A DNA stretch of 9,337 nucleotides from an uncultured Clostridia bacterium (lineage in GTDB: Bacteria > Bacillota > Clostridia > Christensenellales > CALWSW01). The translations under genes and the position numbers were made by a program. Below the pieces are notes generated by a model that did no database searches, was not told the DNA's origin, and worked only from the letters and a program-made list of their open reading frames with translations. This document shows positions 1 to 5,175 of this stretch, piece by piece; position 1 is the first letter of the stretch, and the number at the start of each line of letters is the position of its first letter. The stretch covers positions 1 to 9,337 of the forward strand of contig CALNBC010000002.1 of NCBI GenBank assembly GCA_937874755.1. The letters are read 5' to 3'.

Positions 1-381
1 AATGGGGTACAGCTCTACTGCACGCCTTGCACACCAAGAAGCAGAGGCATGCCTGGGGAGGTAGTAGGATGCCCCCAATGAAATAGCCTCGTCGATGATT
101 CGTTCGACGCTGATCGCTGAGCAAACCATCACGACAGGTTGCTTGCGGCGCCGCATTCCCTGAAGGGCGCGAAGCACCTCCAACCCGTCCATATTCGAGA
201 GCACAAGTTCGAGTATAAGCAGGTCAACATTTTCAGTTTGGAGATAATCTATAATTTCTCGCCCATCGTGCATGACACCGACAACATCTACGCCTTCGGT
301 TTGCTTGAATGCGTTGACAAGCGCACTAGAGTTGTGAAAATCATAGCTTTCAGAAAGGAGCAGTTTAATCTTACCGTTCAT
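1..381 (-). CDS. spo0A: Spo0A-like response regulator with degenerate receiver domain (partial, N-terminal 127 aa)
   Basis: Spo0A is the master transcription factor for entry into sporulation: an N-terminal receiver domain is phosphorylated by the phosphorelay or by kinases, and a C-terminal domain binds 0A boxes. Only the receiver is visible; the gene runs off the window edge. Identity rests on position directly after spoIVB and on Spo0A-like stretches: KIKLLL at the start, VVGVMHDGRE (33-42), MDGLEVL (64-70) and the typical LGASYY (102-107). Start ATG is preceded by AAAGGT five bases away and by an in-frame stop, so no longer N-terminus is possible. The receiver chemistry is broken: the phosphoacceptor Asp (B. 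subtilis D56) is E58, the acidic pair D10/D11 is E11/S12, the Thr position is S88 and the conserved Lys is R110. The frame is open with no stop. It could be a phosphorylation-independent Spo0A, or a paralogue if another spo0A exists elsewhere. A C-terminal DNA-binding domain cannot be confirmed here. Confidence 0.82.
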   Translation of the reverse strand, partial: MNGKIKLLLSESYDFHNSSALVNAFKQTEGVDVVGVMHDGREIIDYLQTENVDLLILELVLSNMDGLEVLRALQGMRRRKQPVVMVCSAISVERIIDEAISLGASYYLPRHASASWCARRAVELYPI

Positions 382-386
382 ATTTT

Positions 387-392
387 ACCTTT
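387..392 (-). promoter_or_regulatory. Ribosome binding site of the spo0A-like gene
   Basis: AAAGGT lies five bases before the ATG at 381. An in-frame TAA between this site and the ATG fixes the start codon. Confidence 0.6.
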
Positions 393-400
393 GCTTGGAA

Positions 401-419
401 TTGCAATCACGCATTGCAA
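401..419 (-). promoter_or_regulatory. Inverted repeat TTGCAAT-N5-ATTGCAA at the predicted spo0A start site
   Basis: A perfect 7+7 inverted repeat with a 5-base centre sits about 20 bases upstream of the start codon and covers the expected transcription start of the sigma-A-like promoter at 420-448. It could be a repressor operator or a small 5' mRNA hairpin just ahead of the ribosome binding site. A related half-site (TTGCAT) occurs farther upstream around 575-580. No regulator is recognised for this motif. Confidence 0.4.
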
Positions 420-448
420 ATAATACGTAACAGAGTAAAATCCGACAA
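420..448 (-). promoter_or_regulatory. Candidate sigma-A promoter of spo0A-like gene, overlapping a possible 0A box
   Basis: The -35 is TTGTCG (4 of 6 consensus), followed by exactly 17 bases and the -10 TATTAT (5 of 6). Transcription would begin near 413, about 30 bases before the start codon. TGTCGGA at 441-447 overlaps the -35 and differs by one base from the Spo0A-binding box TGTCGAA. In B. subtilis spo0A, a vegetative sigma-A promoter and an inducible sigma-H promoter are both controlled by 0A boxes, so the layout here is comparable. Confidence 0.45.
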
Positions 449-517
449 CCAATGCTTGACGTAAGAATATATCAATACTTTATGTAGAATTTTCATATAA
501 TTCTCATATCATATTAA

Positions 518-546
518 ATATTCTATGTGACTATAGAAATTCCTTC
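518..546 (-). promoter_or_regulatory. Candidate sigma-H promoter of spo0A-like gene
   Basis: The -35 region GAAGGAATT and the -10 region ATAGAATAT are separated by 11 bases. This fits every position of the published B. subtilis sigma-H consensus (RnAGGAwWW, N11-12, RnnGAATww) as I remember it. The predicted start is near 511, leaving a leader of roughly 130 nt before the ATG. Sigma-H control of spo0A is the known arrangement in sporulating Firmicutes. The surrounding 382-606 interval is AT-rich and shows no convincing terminator for spoIVB, so read-through from upstream is possible. Confidence 0.65.
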
Positions 547-606
547 TTAACAAAACATTAATATGTGAAAGCAAATGCAATATCAGCCATCGAACACATG
601 GTTAAG

Positions 607-1893
607 TTAAGCGGCATCTGCCGAATTGTCGGTGTTTTGCAGCATCCATTCTATATACATTGCATACCCCTTGGTCGGGTCGTTGACGAACACGTGGGTC
701 ACCGCCCCTATGAGTTTGCCGTCCTGAATAATAGGGCTGCCGCTCATACCTTGGACTATGCCTCCAGTCTTTTGTATGAGTTCAGGGTCGGTAATCTCCA
801 CCACCATACCGCGGCTACCAGGGCTGTTTTGGGTGTTAATCCTGACTATGTTGCAGGAATACGCCTTCAGACCGTTGCCGTCTATTGTGGAAAGTATTGT
901 CGCCACACCTGTCTTTACGTCTGTTCGCACGCCAATCTCTACTCCATACGGATAAACAGGGTTAATGGGTATAGAGTTTGTGGAGCCGTAAACGCCGTAT
1001 TCAGTATTGCAGTCAATCCTTCCTTTGCCTTTGTTGGTGGAAAACATCCCCTTCAGCTCTCCGGGCACGCCCTTTTCACCCTTTACAATTCCGATTATTT
1101 CAGCATCGACAATCTCTCCCTGCCGCACTGATAGCAGACCGCCCGTGTCTACATCCGTTATAGGGTGACCCAGTGCGCCAAAAGCGTAGTTCGAAGGGTC
1201 GTAATAAGTTATGGTGCCCACGCCCGCGGTGCTGTCCCTCGCCCAGATACCTAGCTTCTTCTCGCCATCTTGGGAATCGGTTTCGGGCTTGACCGACACA
1301 GTGCGCTCGCGCCCGTCGCGCTCGACGGTCAACAGCACAGCCCCTTGTGCAGCGGAAACGAGTTCTCCAAGGTGTTTGGAATCGCGCACCTCGACGCCGT
1401 TTACTGCGAGAATGATATCCCCCGCGGCGATACCTGCGGTTTTTGCAGGGCTTGGGACTTCGCCCCCCGTCGTGTTGACATTGGTTGTGCCCACTACGAG
1501 CACCCCGCGCATGAACAGGCGAATCCCCACCGCCTGTCCGCCGGGAATGAGGGTGTATTGCCCGGCGACTCGGAGCTCTACTGTGCGCACCGGAACGCCG
1601 AGCAATTTAAGCGTCGCGTAGGAGCTGCCTTCATCCTGCACGCTTTCCACCTGAACCCCGGTGACGTTGCCTAGCGTTTCGTCGGTGCTCTGGCGCACCT
1701 GGACAGCCCCGCCGCTTAAAGCAATGTTTTCCTCGCCAATTCCGTATAGCAGCTTTTTGCTTTCTGAGCTTATATATATCGTATCCGGAAGCGTAAATAC
1801 TGCGCGTACCGCGGGTGAAAAATAGCCCAGCACCAGTACCAGGCATAGAGAGATAAAAACCATAAAACGCACAACGAAATACTTTTTGTTCAA
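607..1893 (-). CDS. spoIVB: SpoIVB, forespore signalling serine peptidase (S55 family)
   Basis: SpoIVB is made in the forespore, secreted into the intermembrane space and cleaves SpoIVFA, releasing SpoIVFB to process pro-sigma-K. The 428-aa product matches the usual family length (about 426 in B. subtilis). A single N-terminal membrane segment covers about residues 8-24. A PDZ domain covers about 115-205 (GIAAGDIILAVNG at 154-166). The S55 peptidase domain follows, with a complete catalytic triad by alignment to B. subtilis H236/D363/S378: H243 in GALGHPI, D369 in EITDP and S384 in GMSGSP. Start is TTG, chosen because GGAGGT lies seven bases upstream. That ribosome binding site is inside a hairpin (1899-1945). 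A possible sigma-G promoter precedes it. The gene looks fully functional, which argues for a sporulating host. Confidence 0.95.
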   Translation of the reverse strand: MNKKYFVVRFMVFISLCLVLVLGYFSPAVRAVFTLPDTIYISSESKKLLYGIGEENIALSGGAVQVRQSTDETLGNVTGVQVESVQDEGSSYATLKLLGVPVRTVELRVAGQYTLIPGGQAVGIRLFMRGVLVVGTTNVNTTGGEVPSPAKTAGIAAGDIILAVNGVEVRDSKHLGELVSAAQGAVLLTVERDGRERTVSVKPETDSQDGEKKLGIWARDSTAGVGTITYYDPSNYAFGALGHPITDVDTGGLLSVRQGEIVDAEIIGIVKGEKGVPGELKGMFSTNKGKGRIDCNTEYGVYGSTNSIPINPVYPYGVEIGVRTDVKTGVATILSTIDGNGLKAYSCNIVRINTQNSPGSRGMVVEITDPELIQKTGGIVQGMSGSPIIQDGKLIGAVTHVFVNDPTKGYAMYIEWMLQNTDNSADAA

Positions 1894-1898
1894 AACGA

Positions 1899-1945
1899 CG
1901 ACCTCCGAAAACTTATTCCCACAAAGACTAGTTTTCCGAAGGTCG
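1899..1945 (-). promoter_or_regulatory. Leader hairpin enclosing the spoIVB ribosome binding site
   Basis: In the transcript, the arm at 1945-1930 (CGACCTTCGGAAAACT) pairs with the arm at 1913-1899 (AGTTTTCGGAGGTCG). This gives about 15 pairs with one G-U pair and one bulged G, around a 16-base loop. The 3' arm contains the entire GGAGGT Shine-Dalgarno of spoIVB (1901-1906). No T-run follows, so it does not look like a terminator. Translation of spoIVB may therefore need the stem to be opened, for example by a ribosome finishing recN (stop at 1928-1930 in the present frame) or by a transcript starting inside the 5' arm. Confidence 0.5.
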
Positions 1946-3646
1946 CCGAAATTTATGTTGGCAACGATTGACGATATGCGGATTCGAGCAATTCTTTTGC
2001 GTGGGCGATTGCCGATTTTCCGGGCTGCGCTCCGCGAGCTCGATTTCTCTTTCCTCTAAAAGAAGTGCCCGAACGGTTGTGGCGGTTCTGCCATTTTTTT
2101 CTGATTTTTCTATGAGCAGATGGCTGTTCGCCATTGCGGCGATTTGGGCGGAGTGGGTCACGCAGATAACCTGCCGCCCGTTTGAAAGATTGCGCATCTT
2201 TTGCCCAACCACCGTCGATATTCTGCCCGAAATGCCTGCGTCTATCTCGTCGAAAATCATGCAGGAGCGGTCGAATACGCCGCACTCGATGGATTTGAAC
2301 GCGAGCATTATGCGGGAAAGCTCGCCTCCCGAAGCGACTTTTTGCAGCGGGCGCACAGGCTCGCCCGGGTTCGTCGAAAGGAGCATTTCGGCGCTGTCCA
2401 TCCCATTTTCGGAAAAGTGTGCGCTTTCGATGCCCGTAAGCTCGTCGAACTTGATTACGAAGGACGCCTTTTCCATTCCAAGCTGTGCCATTTCGAAGAG
2501 TACGGCGGATTCAAGTTTTTTTGCCGCGGCTCGCCTCGCCTCGGAAAGTGCTTTGCAGTTTGCGTAAAGCTGTTTCTTCAGCCTTTTTATTTCAGCCTCG
2601 CCCTTTTCCAAGAAGGCGCGCTTGTCCTCCATGTCTAGCAGTTCTTTTTCCGCATTTTTCCTGTATTTAATTACTTCTTCCAGCGTGCTGCCGTACTTGC
2701 GCTTGAGTTGGTAGAGCTTGTCTAGTCTGGAGTTTACCTCTTCCAGCCGATAACGGTCCTCGGGGGTGTCCTCCCTAAAGGAGCGAAGTTCACAAGCCGC
2801 GTCCTCCACGACGTAGGACGCTTCATTAAGGCGTTCCATTGTTTCAGAGTACTTTTTTGAAATGCCCGCAATCGGCCCGAGCCGTTCGGCGGCTAGCTGC
2901 AATAGCGACAGCGCACCCTGCTCGTCCTCGTCCCCGCCGTTTAGCAGTGCTACGGCTTGGGAAAGGGAGCTTTTGATTTCTTCGGCGCGGCTAAGGAGCG
3001 CGCTTTCTTCTATTAGCTCCTCCTCCTCGCCCAAAACGGGCGAAACGGCGTTTATCTCTTCCAGCTGGAAGCGCAGCATATCCTCTCGCCTCGCAAGCGC
3101 TGCCTCGCTCTGTGCCCCCGACTTTACGAGTTCGACAGCGTTTTTCCATTCGGCGAAGCTATGAGCAACTGCATCTTTTAGGTTAGAAAGCTCTTTTATG
3201 GCGTAACCGTCCAAAAAATCAAGGTGGCGCGAAGGGTCAAGGAGAGCTTGATTGTCGTGTTGACCGTGTATGTCCACCAATGTGGCGCCTATAGACCGCA
3301 ATGTGGAGAGGGGCACTATGCGCCCATTGATGCGGCATGTGTTCCGCCCCGCGGCGGAGAGCTCCCGCGATAGTACAATTTCACCATCCTCGGCGGGAAT
3401 ACCGAGTTCGGCAAGCAGCGCTGCGGCATTTTGGTCGAGGTCAAACAGCCCTTCCGAAACTGCTTTCTGCGCTCCGGATTTGATTAGATCCCTGTCCGCC
3501 CTGCCGCCAAGCAGCAGGTTCACAGAGTCGATTATTATTGATTTGCCCGCGCCCGTTTCGCCGGTCAGCACCACGAAGCCCTCGGAAAGCTCGAGGTCCA
3601 GCCTGTCGATAAGCGCAATATTTTCAATATGAAGCGAACGAAGCAT
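1928..3646 (-). CDS. recN: RecN, DNA repair SMC-like ATPase, with apparent C-terminal frameshift
   Basis: RecN acts at DNA double-strand breaks in recombinational repair. The 572-aa frame shows Walker A GETGAGKS (29-36), a central helical/coiled-coil part (about 150-380), ABC signature VASGGELSR (437-445) and Walker B MIFDEIDAG (463-471). Start ATG follows AGGGGTGG about nine bases upstream. The family's usual C-terminal end is missing from this frame: after EREIELA (532-538) the sequence becomes SPENRQSPTQKN and other residues unlike RecN. The expected ending (GKSAIAHAKELLES and so on) appears in the -1 frame, closing at a TAA at 1953-1955. This implies loss of one base around 2021-2038, or a sequencing error. 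All ATPase motifs are intact, so activity may survive. It is third in the nadK-argR-recN-spoIVB group. No LexA/DinR-like box was seen in the 75 bases upstream. Confidence 0.93.
   Translation of the reverse strand: MLRSLHIENIALIDRLDLELSEGFVVLTGETGAGKSIIIDSVNLLLGGRADRDLIKSGAQKAVSEGLFDLDQNAAALLAELGIPAEDGEIVLSRELSAAGRNTCRINGRIVPLSTLRSIGATLVDIHGQHDNQALLDPSRHLDFLDGYAIKELSNLKDAVAHSFAEWKNAVELVKSGAQSEAALARREDMLRFQLEEINAVSPVLGEEEELIEESALLSRAEEIKSSLSQAVALLNGGDEDEQGALSLLQLAAERLGPIAGISKKYSETMERLNEASYVVEDAACELRSFREDTPEDRYRLEEVNSRLDKLYQLKRKYGSTLEEVIKYRKNAEKELLDMEDKRAFLEKGEAEIKRLKKQLYANCKALSEARRAAAKKLESAVLFEMAQLGMEKASFVIKFDELTGIESAHFSENGMDSAEMLLSTNPGEPVRPLQKVASGGELSRIMLAFKSIECGVFDRSCMIFDEIDAGISGRISTVVGQKMRNLSNGRQVICVTHSAQIAAMANSHLLIEKSEKNGRTATTVRALLLEEREIELAERSPENRQSPTQKNCSNPHIVNRCQHKFRRPSEN
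1951..1979 (-). promoter_or_regulatory. Candidate sigma-G-type promoter of spoIVB
   Basis: GCATA at 1975-1979 fits the sigma-G -35 pattern (gHATR). After a 17-base spacer, CATAAAT at 1951-1957 matches five of seven positions of the -10 pattern (CATwHTA). The predicted start is near 1944, about 50 bases before the spoIVB start codon. spoIVB is transcribed in the forespore by sigma-F and mainly sigma-G in B. subtilis, which makes the match plausible. No good sigma-F -10 is seen here. Confidence 0.4.
1953..2023 (-). other. Out-of-frame original C-terminus of RecN
   Basis: In the frame shifted by -1 relative to the main recN frame, the codons read GKSAIAHAKELLES followed by AYRQSLPT and TAA. The helix with HAKELL is the usual last element of RecN proteins. 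Restoring one base in the GC-rich stretch around 2021-2038 would join the two parts, giving a protein of about 565 aa that stops at 1953. The gap before spoIVB would then be about 59 bases and hold the hairpin entirely outside recN. Confidence 0.75.
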
Positions 3647-3721
3647 AGAAATCAGCCACCCCTGTCTGCCGCCTTTCGCGCGCGCAATACTGCTACAACA
3701 TAGACAAACGACTACGAGCTG

Positions 3722-4171
3722 TTACTTCATCATGGAGCGGAATTTTTCCACAACTTCCAGAACGTCGTCCCCGTTGCGCACTGCTACGAATATAGTGTTG
3801 TCTCCCGCGATAGAACCGAGTATCTCCGGCCAGCGCAGCGAATCGATTGCTTCCGCAGCTGCGTTAGCGCTACCCGATAATGTTTTGATGACTATGATGG
3901 TACCCGTAGCAGCTACGCCTATCACCGAGTGGGAGAACATGCGCATGAAGCGATCCACAAGACCGGATTCCGCCTTGTCCACAGTGGCGTATTTGTAAAT
4001 TCCGTCTTCGCCCAGAACCTTGATGAGCCGAAGCTCTTTTATGTCCCGCGAGACGGTGGCTTGAGTTACCTTGAATCCGTTCTGACGAAGGTGTTCAGCC
4101 AACTCGTCCTGGGTTTCAATGTTGTGTTTTGAGACTATCTCGAGCACCATGGCGTGCCTAGCGGTTTTCAT
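3722..4171 (-). CDS. argR: ArgR/AhrC arginine repressor
   Basis: This hexameric regulator represses arginine biosynthesis and activates catabolism genes when arginine is bound. Its 149 aa equal the length of B. subtilis AhrC. The N-terminal winged helix-turn-helix (about 1-70) contains the recognition segment [14 protein letters not shown] (36-49). The C-terminal oligomerisation and arginine-binding domain (about 80-149) contains [13 protein letters not shown] (119-131). In most relatives the arginine-contacting pair here is Asp-Asp; this protein has D124-N125, so ligand affinity could differ. A strong GAGGAGG lies five bases before the ATG. It follows nadK by 27 bases and precedes recN by 75 bases. 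That gap has an alternating GC run but no terminator or clear promoter. The argR-recN pairing is common in Firmicutes. Autoregulation is possible through the palindrome at 5093-5104. Confidence 0.95.
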   Translation of the reverse strand: MKTARHAMVLEIVSKHNIETQDELAEHLRQNGFKVTQATVSRDIKELRLIKVLGEDGIYKYATVDKAESGLVDRFMRMFSHSVIGVAATGTIIVIKTLSGSANAAAEAIDSLRWPEILGSIAGDNTIFVAVRNGDDVLEVVEKFRSMMK

Positions 4172-4198
4172 GTTATCCTCCTCGTTATAATGTTATAT

Positions 4199-5023
4199 TT
4201 AATAAAGCTTCTGCCTTAGAAGGTCGAAGAATTTATAAGGCTTAAGGCGGATAAGCTGAGTTATTTCCTCCGCTTTGGTTACCTTGAGAGATGTGCCCGG
4301 TATGAACTGTGGAAAGTCGGTCCTACCATCGCCTGAGATTGAGCAATAGCCGTTCTTTCCGAAGGAACGCACACTGACCTCGTCGTTTTCGCCGATGAGC
4401 GCGGGTCTTGGACCTATCTTGTGGGGGGAGAGCGGCGTGATGAGTATGCCCCCCGCGGAGGGCAGCATTATCGGTCCGCCTGCCGAAAGGGAATAGGCGG
4501 TGGAACCCGTGGCGGTAGCGATGACCACTCCATCGCAGGTGTATCTGTCCGCTACCTGACCGTTGACTGAGACCTCTATTTCGGTCAACCGCGCCGGGTC
4601 GCCCTTGAACACCACAAAATCGTTCAGCGCGAGCCAGGAGCCGGGTTCCGGTCCGTCTAGCACGCCGCGGAGCATCATGCGTTTTTCTATGGAATAATCG
4701 TCTGCAATGAGCTTGTCGAGGCATGCGCCTGTATCTTCCGGCTCGACCTCGCTCAAAAACCCGAGCCTCCCGAGGTTGACCCCGATTACGGGTATCCCCG
4801 CTTGCGCCGCCATCCCAGCGGCGCGAAGGACGGTGCCGTCCCCGCCAATGGAGATGATTCCTTCGACCTCTGAAACGCTAGACTCAGCTTTGCCCAGAGC
4901 CATCGCCGTATCGCCCAGCATAAGGGCGGACGCCCCCCGTGTGCGAGCCTCGAATTCGAGTCTTTGCGCAATGGCGAGAGCCTCGGGCTTAGACGGGTTG
5001 GCGTGGACACCGATTTTACGCAT
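4199..5023 (-). CDS. nadK: NAD kinase (ATP-NAD/polyphosphate-NAD kinase)
   Basis: NadK phosphorylates NAD to NADP in the cytoplasm. The 274-aa product has the family's GGDGT motif (60-64, catalytic Asp D62) and the NLGRLGFLSE segment (83-92). It also has LALND (131-135), and DGVVIATATGSTAYSLSAGG (164-183) forms the NAD-binding diphosphate loop region. The C-terminal beta-sandwich carries SPHKIGPRP (199-207). Start ATG at 5021-5023 was chosen because GGAGGG lies seven bases upstream and the protein then begins MRKIGVHANP, as expected for the family. A start 39 bases farther upstream lies almost on top of the predicted promoter and has no good ribosome binding site. It is first gene of the nadK-argR-recN-spoIVB group, directly after a promoter and downstream of the terminator that closes tlyA. 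Confidence 0.95.
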   Translation of the reverse strand: MRKIGVHANPSKPEALAIAQRLEFEARTRGASALMLGDTAMALGKAESSVSEVEGIISIGGDGTVLRAAGMAAQAGIPVIGVNLGRLGFLSEVEPEDTGACLDKLIADDYSIEKRMMLRGVLDGPEPGSWLALNDFVVFKGDPARLTEIEVSVNGQVADRYTCDGVVIATATGSTAYSLSAGGPIMLPSAGGILITPLSPHKIGPRPALIGENDEVSVRSFGKNGYCSISGDGRTDFPQFIPGTSLKVTKAEEITQLIRLKPYKFFDLLRQKLY

Positions 5024-5030
5024 AGACAAA

Positions 5031-5036
5031 CCCTCC
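5031..5036 (-). promoter_or_regulatory. Ribosome binding site deciding the nadK start
   Basis: GGAGGG seven bases before the ATG at 5023 supports the shorter 274-aa form of NadK over an in-frame upstream ATG at 5062. Confidence 0.7.
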
Positions 5037-5053
5037 GATGTATTTTCATTGAC

Positions 5054-5082
5054 ATTATACACTAATAATCGGCTTTATACAA
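5054..5082 (-). promoter_or_regulatory. Sigma-A promoter of the nadK-argR-recN group
   Basis: A perfect -10 TATAAT (5054-5059) is preceded by a 17-base spacer and a weak -35 TTGTAT (5077-5082, three of six). Transcription would start near 5047, some 24 bases before the nadK ATG. It lies just downstream of the tlyA terminator, as expected for a new transcription unit. Confidence 0.6.
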
Positions 5083-5092
5083 AGAATATTCA

Positions 5093-5104
5093 GCATTTTT
5101 ATGC
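5093..5104 (-). promoter_or_regulatory. ARG-box-like palindrome upstream of the nadK-argR promoter
   Basis: GCAT-AAAA-ATGC is a perfect palindrome around an A4 centre. With its flank, TGCATAAAAATGCT resembles an ARG box (TGAAT-WWWW-ATTCA), with one symmetrical substitution in each arm. TGAATATTC follows at once. It sits about 10 bases upstream of the -35 of the unit that contains argR, so autoregulation by ArgR is possible. The match is imperfect and the context AT-rich. Confidence 0.28.
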
Positions 5105-5112
5105 ATTTAGGC

Positions 5113-5136
5113 AAAAAAATGCAGGCATTCGCCTGC
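5113..5136 (-). terminator. Rho-independent terminator after tlyA
   Basis: The transcript has the stem GCAGGC-GAAT-GCCTGC (5121-5136), followed after one A by seven U (5113-5119). It lies 40 bases after the tlyA stop and separates the xse-isp-dxs-tlyA unit from nadK. Confidence 0.85.
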
Positions 5137-5175
5137 GCTTTGGTATATCTTGTGCATGAAGATGCGTTTTTTCGG

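Noticed and set aside
139..423. 94-codon open frame on the plus strand opposite the spo0A-like gene
   Set aside because: It overlaps the whole receiver coding region in antisense and runs into the AT-rich control region; no supporting signals.
565..1131. 188-codon open frame on the plus strand opposite spoIVB
   Set aside because: It lies antisense to a clearly conserved gene, has no recognisable domain or ribosome binding site, and is a composition shadow.
1894..1945. The recN-spoIVB hairpin as a Rho-independent terminator
   Set aside because: There is only a short TTTT after several other bases, and the hairpin contains the spoIVB Shine-Dalgarno. A translation-control role fits better.
2015..2030. 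Programmed -1 frameshift in recN
   Set aside because: The run around GGAAAAT is not a proper X XXY YYZ slippery site, no strong downstream stem was seen, and RecN is not known to use recoding. A lost base or sequencing error is simpler.
1968..2567. 199-codon open frame on the plus strand opposite recN
   Set aside because: Ser-rich low-complexity translation antisense to the RecN ATPase domain; no family resemblance.
3647..3721. LexA/DinR (SOS) box or separate promoter in front of recN
   Set aside because: No CGAAC-N4-GTTCG-like site and no well-spaced -35/-10 pair found. The alternating GCGCGCGCG run has no clear role.
5024..5062. Longer nadK start 13 codons upstream
   Set aside because: It lies essentially on the predicted promoter and transcription start, lacks a ribosome binding site, and adds residues absent from the family.
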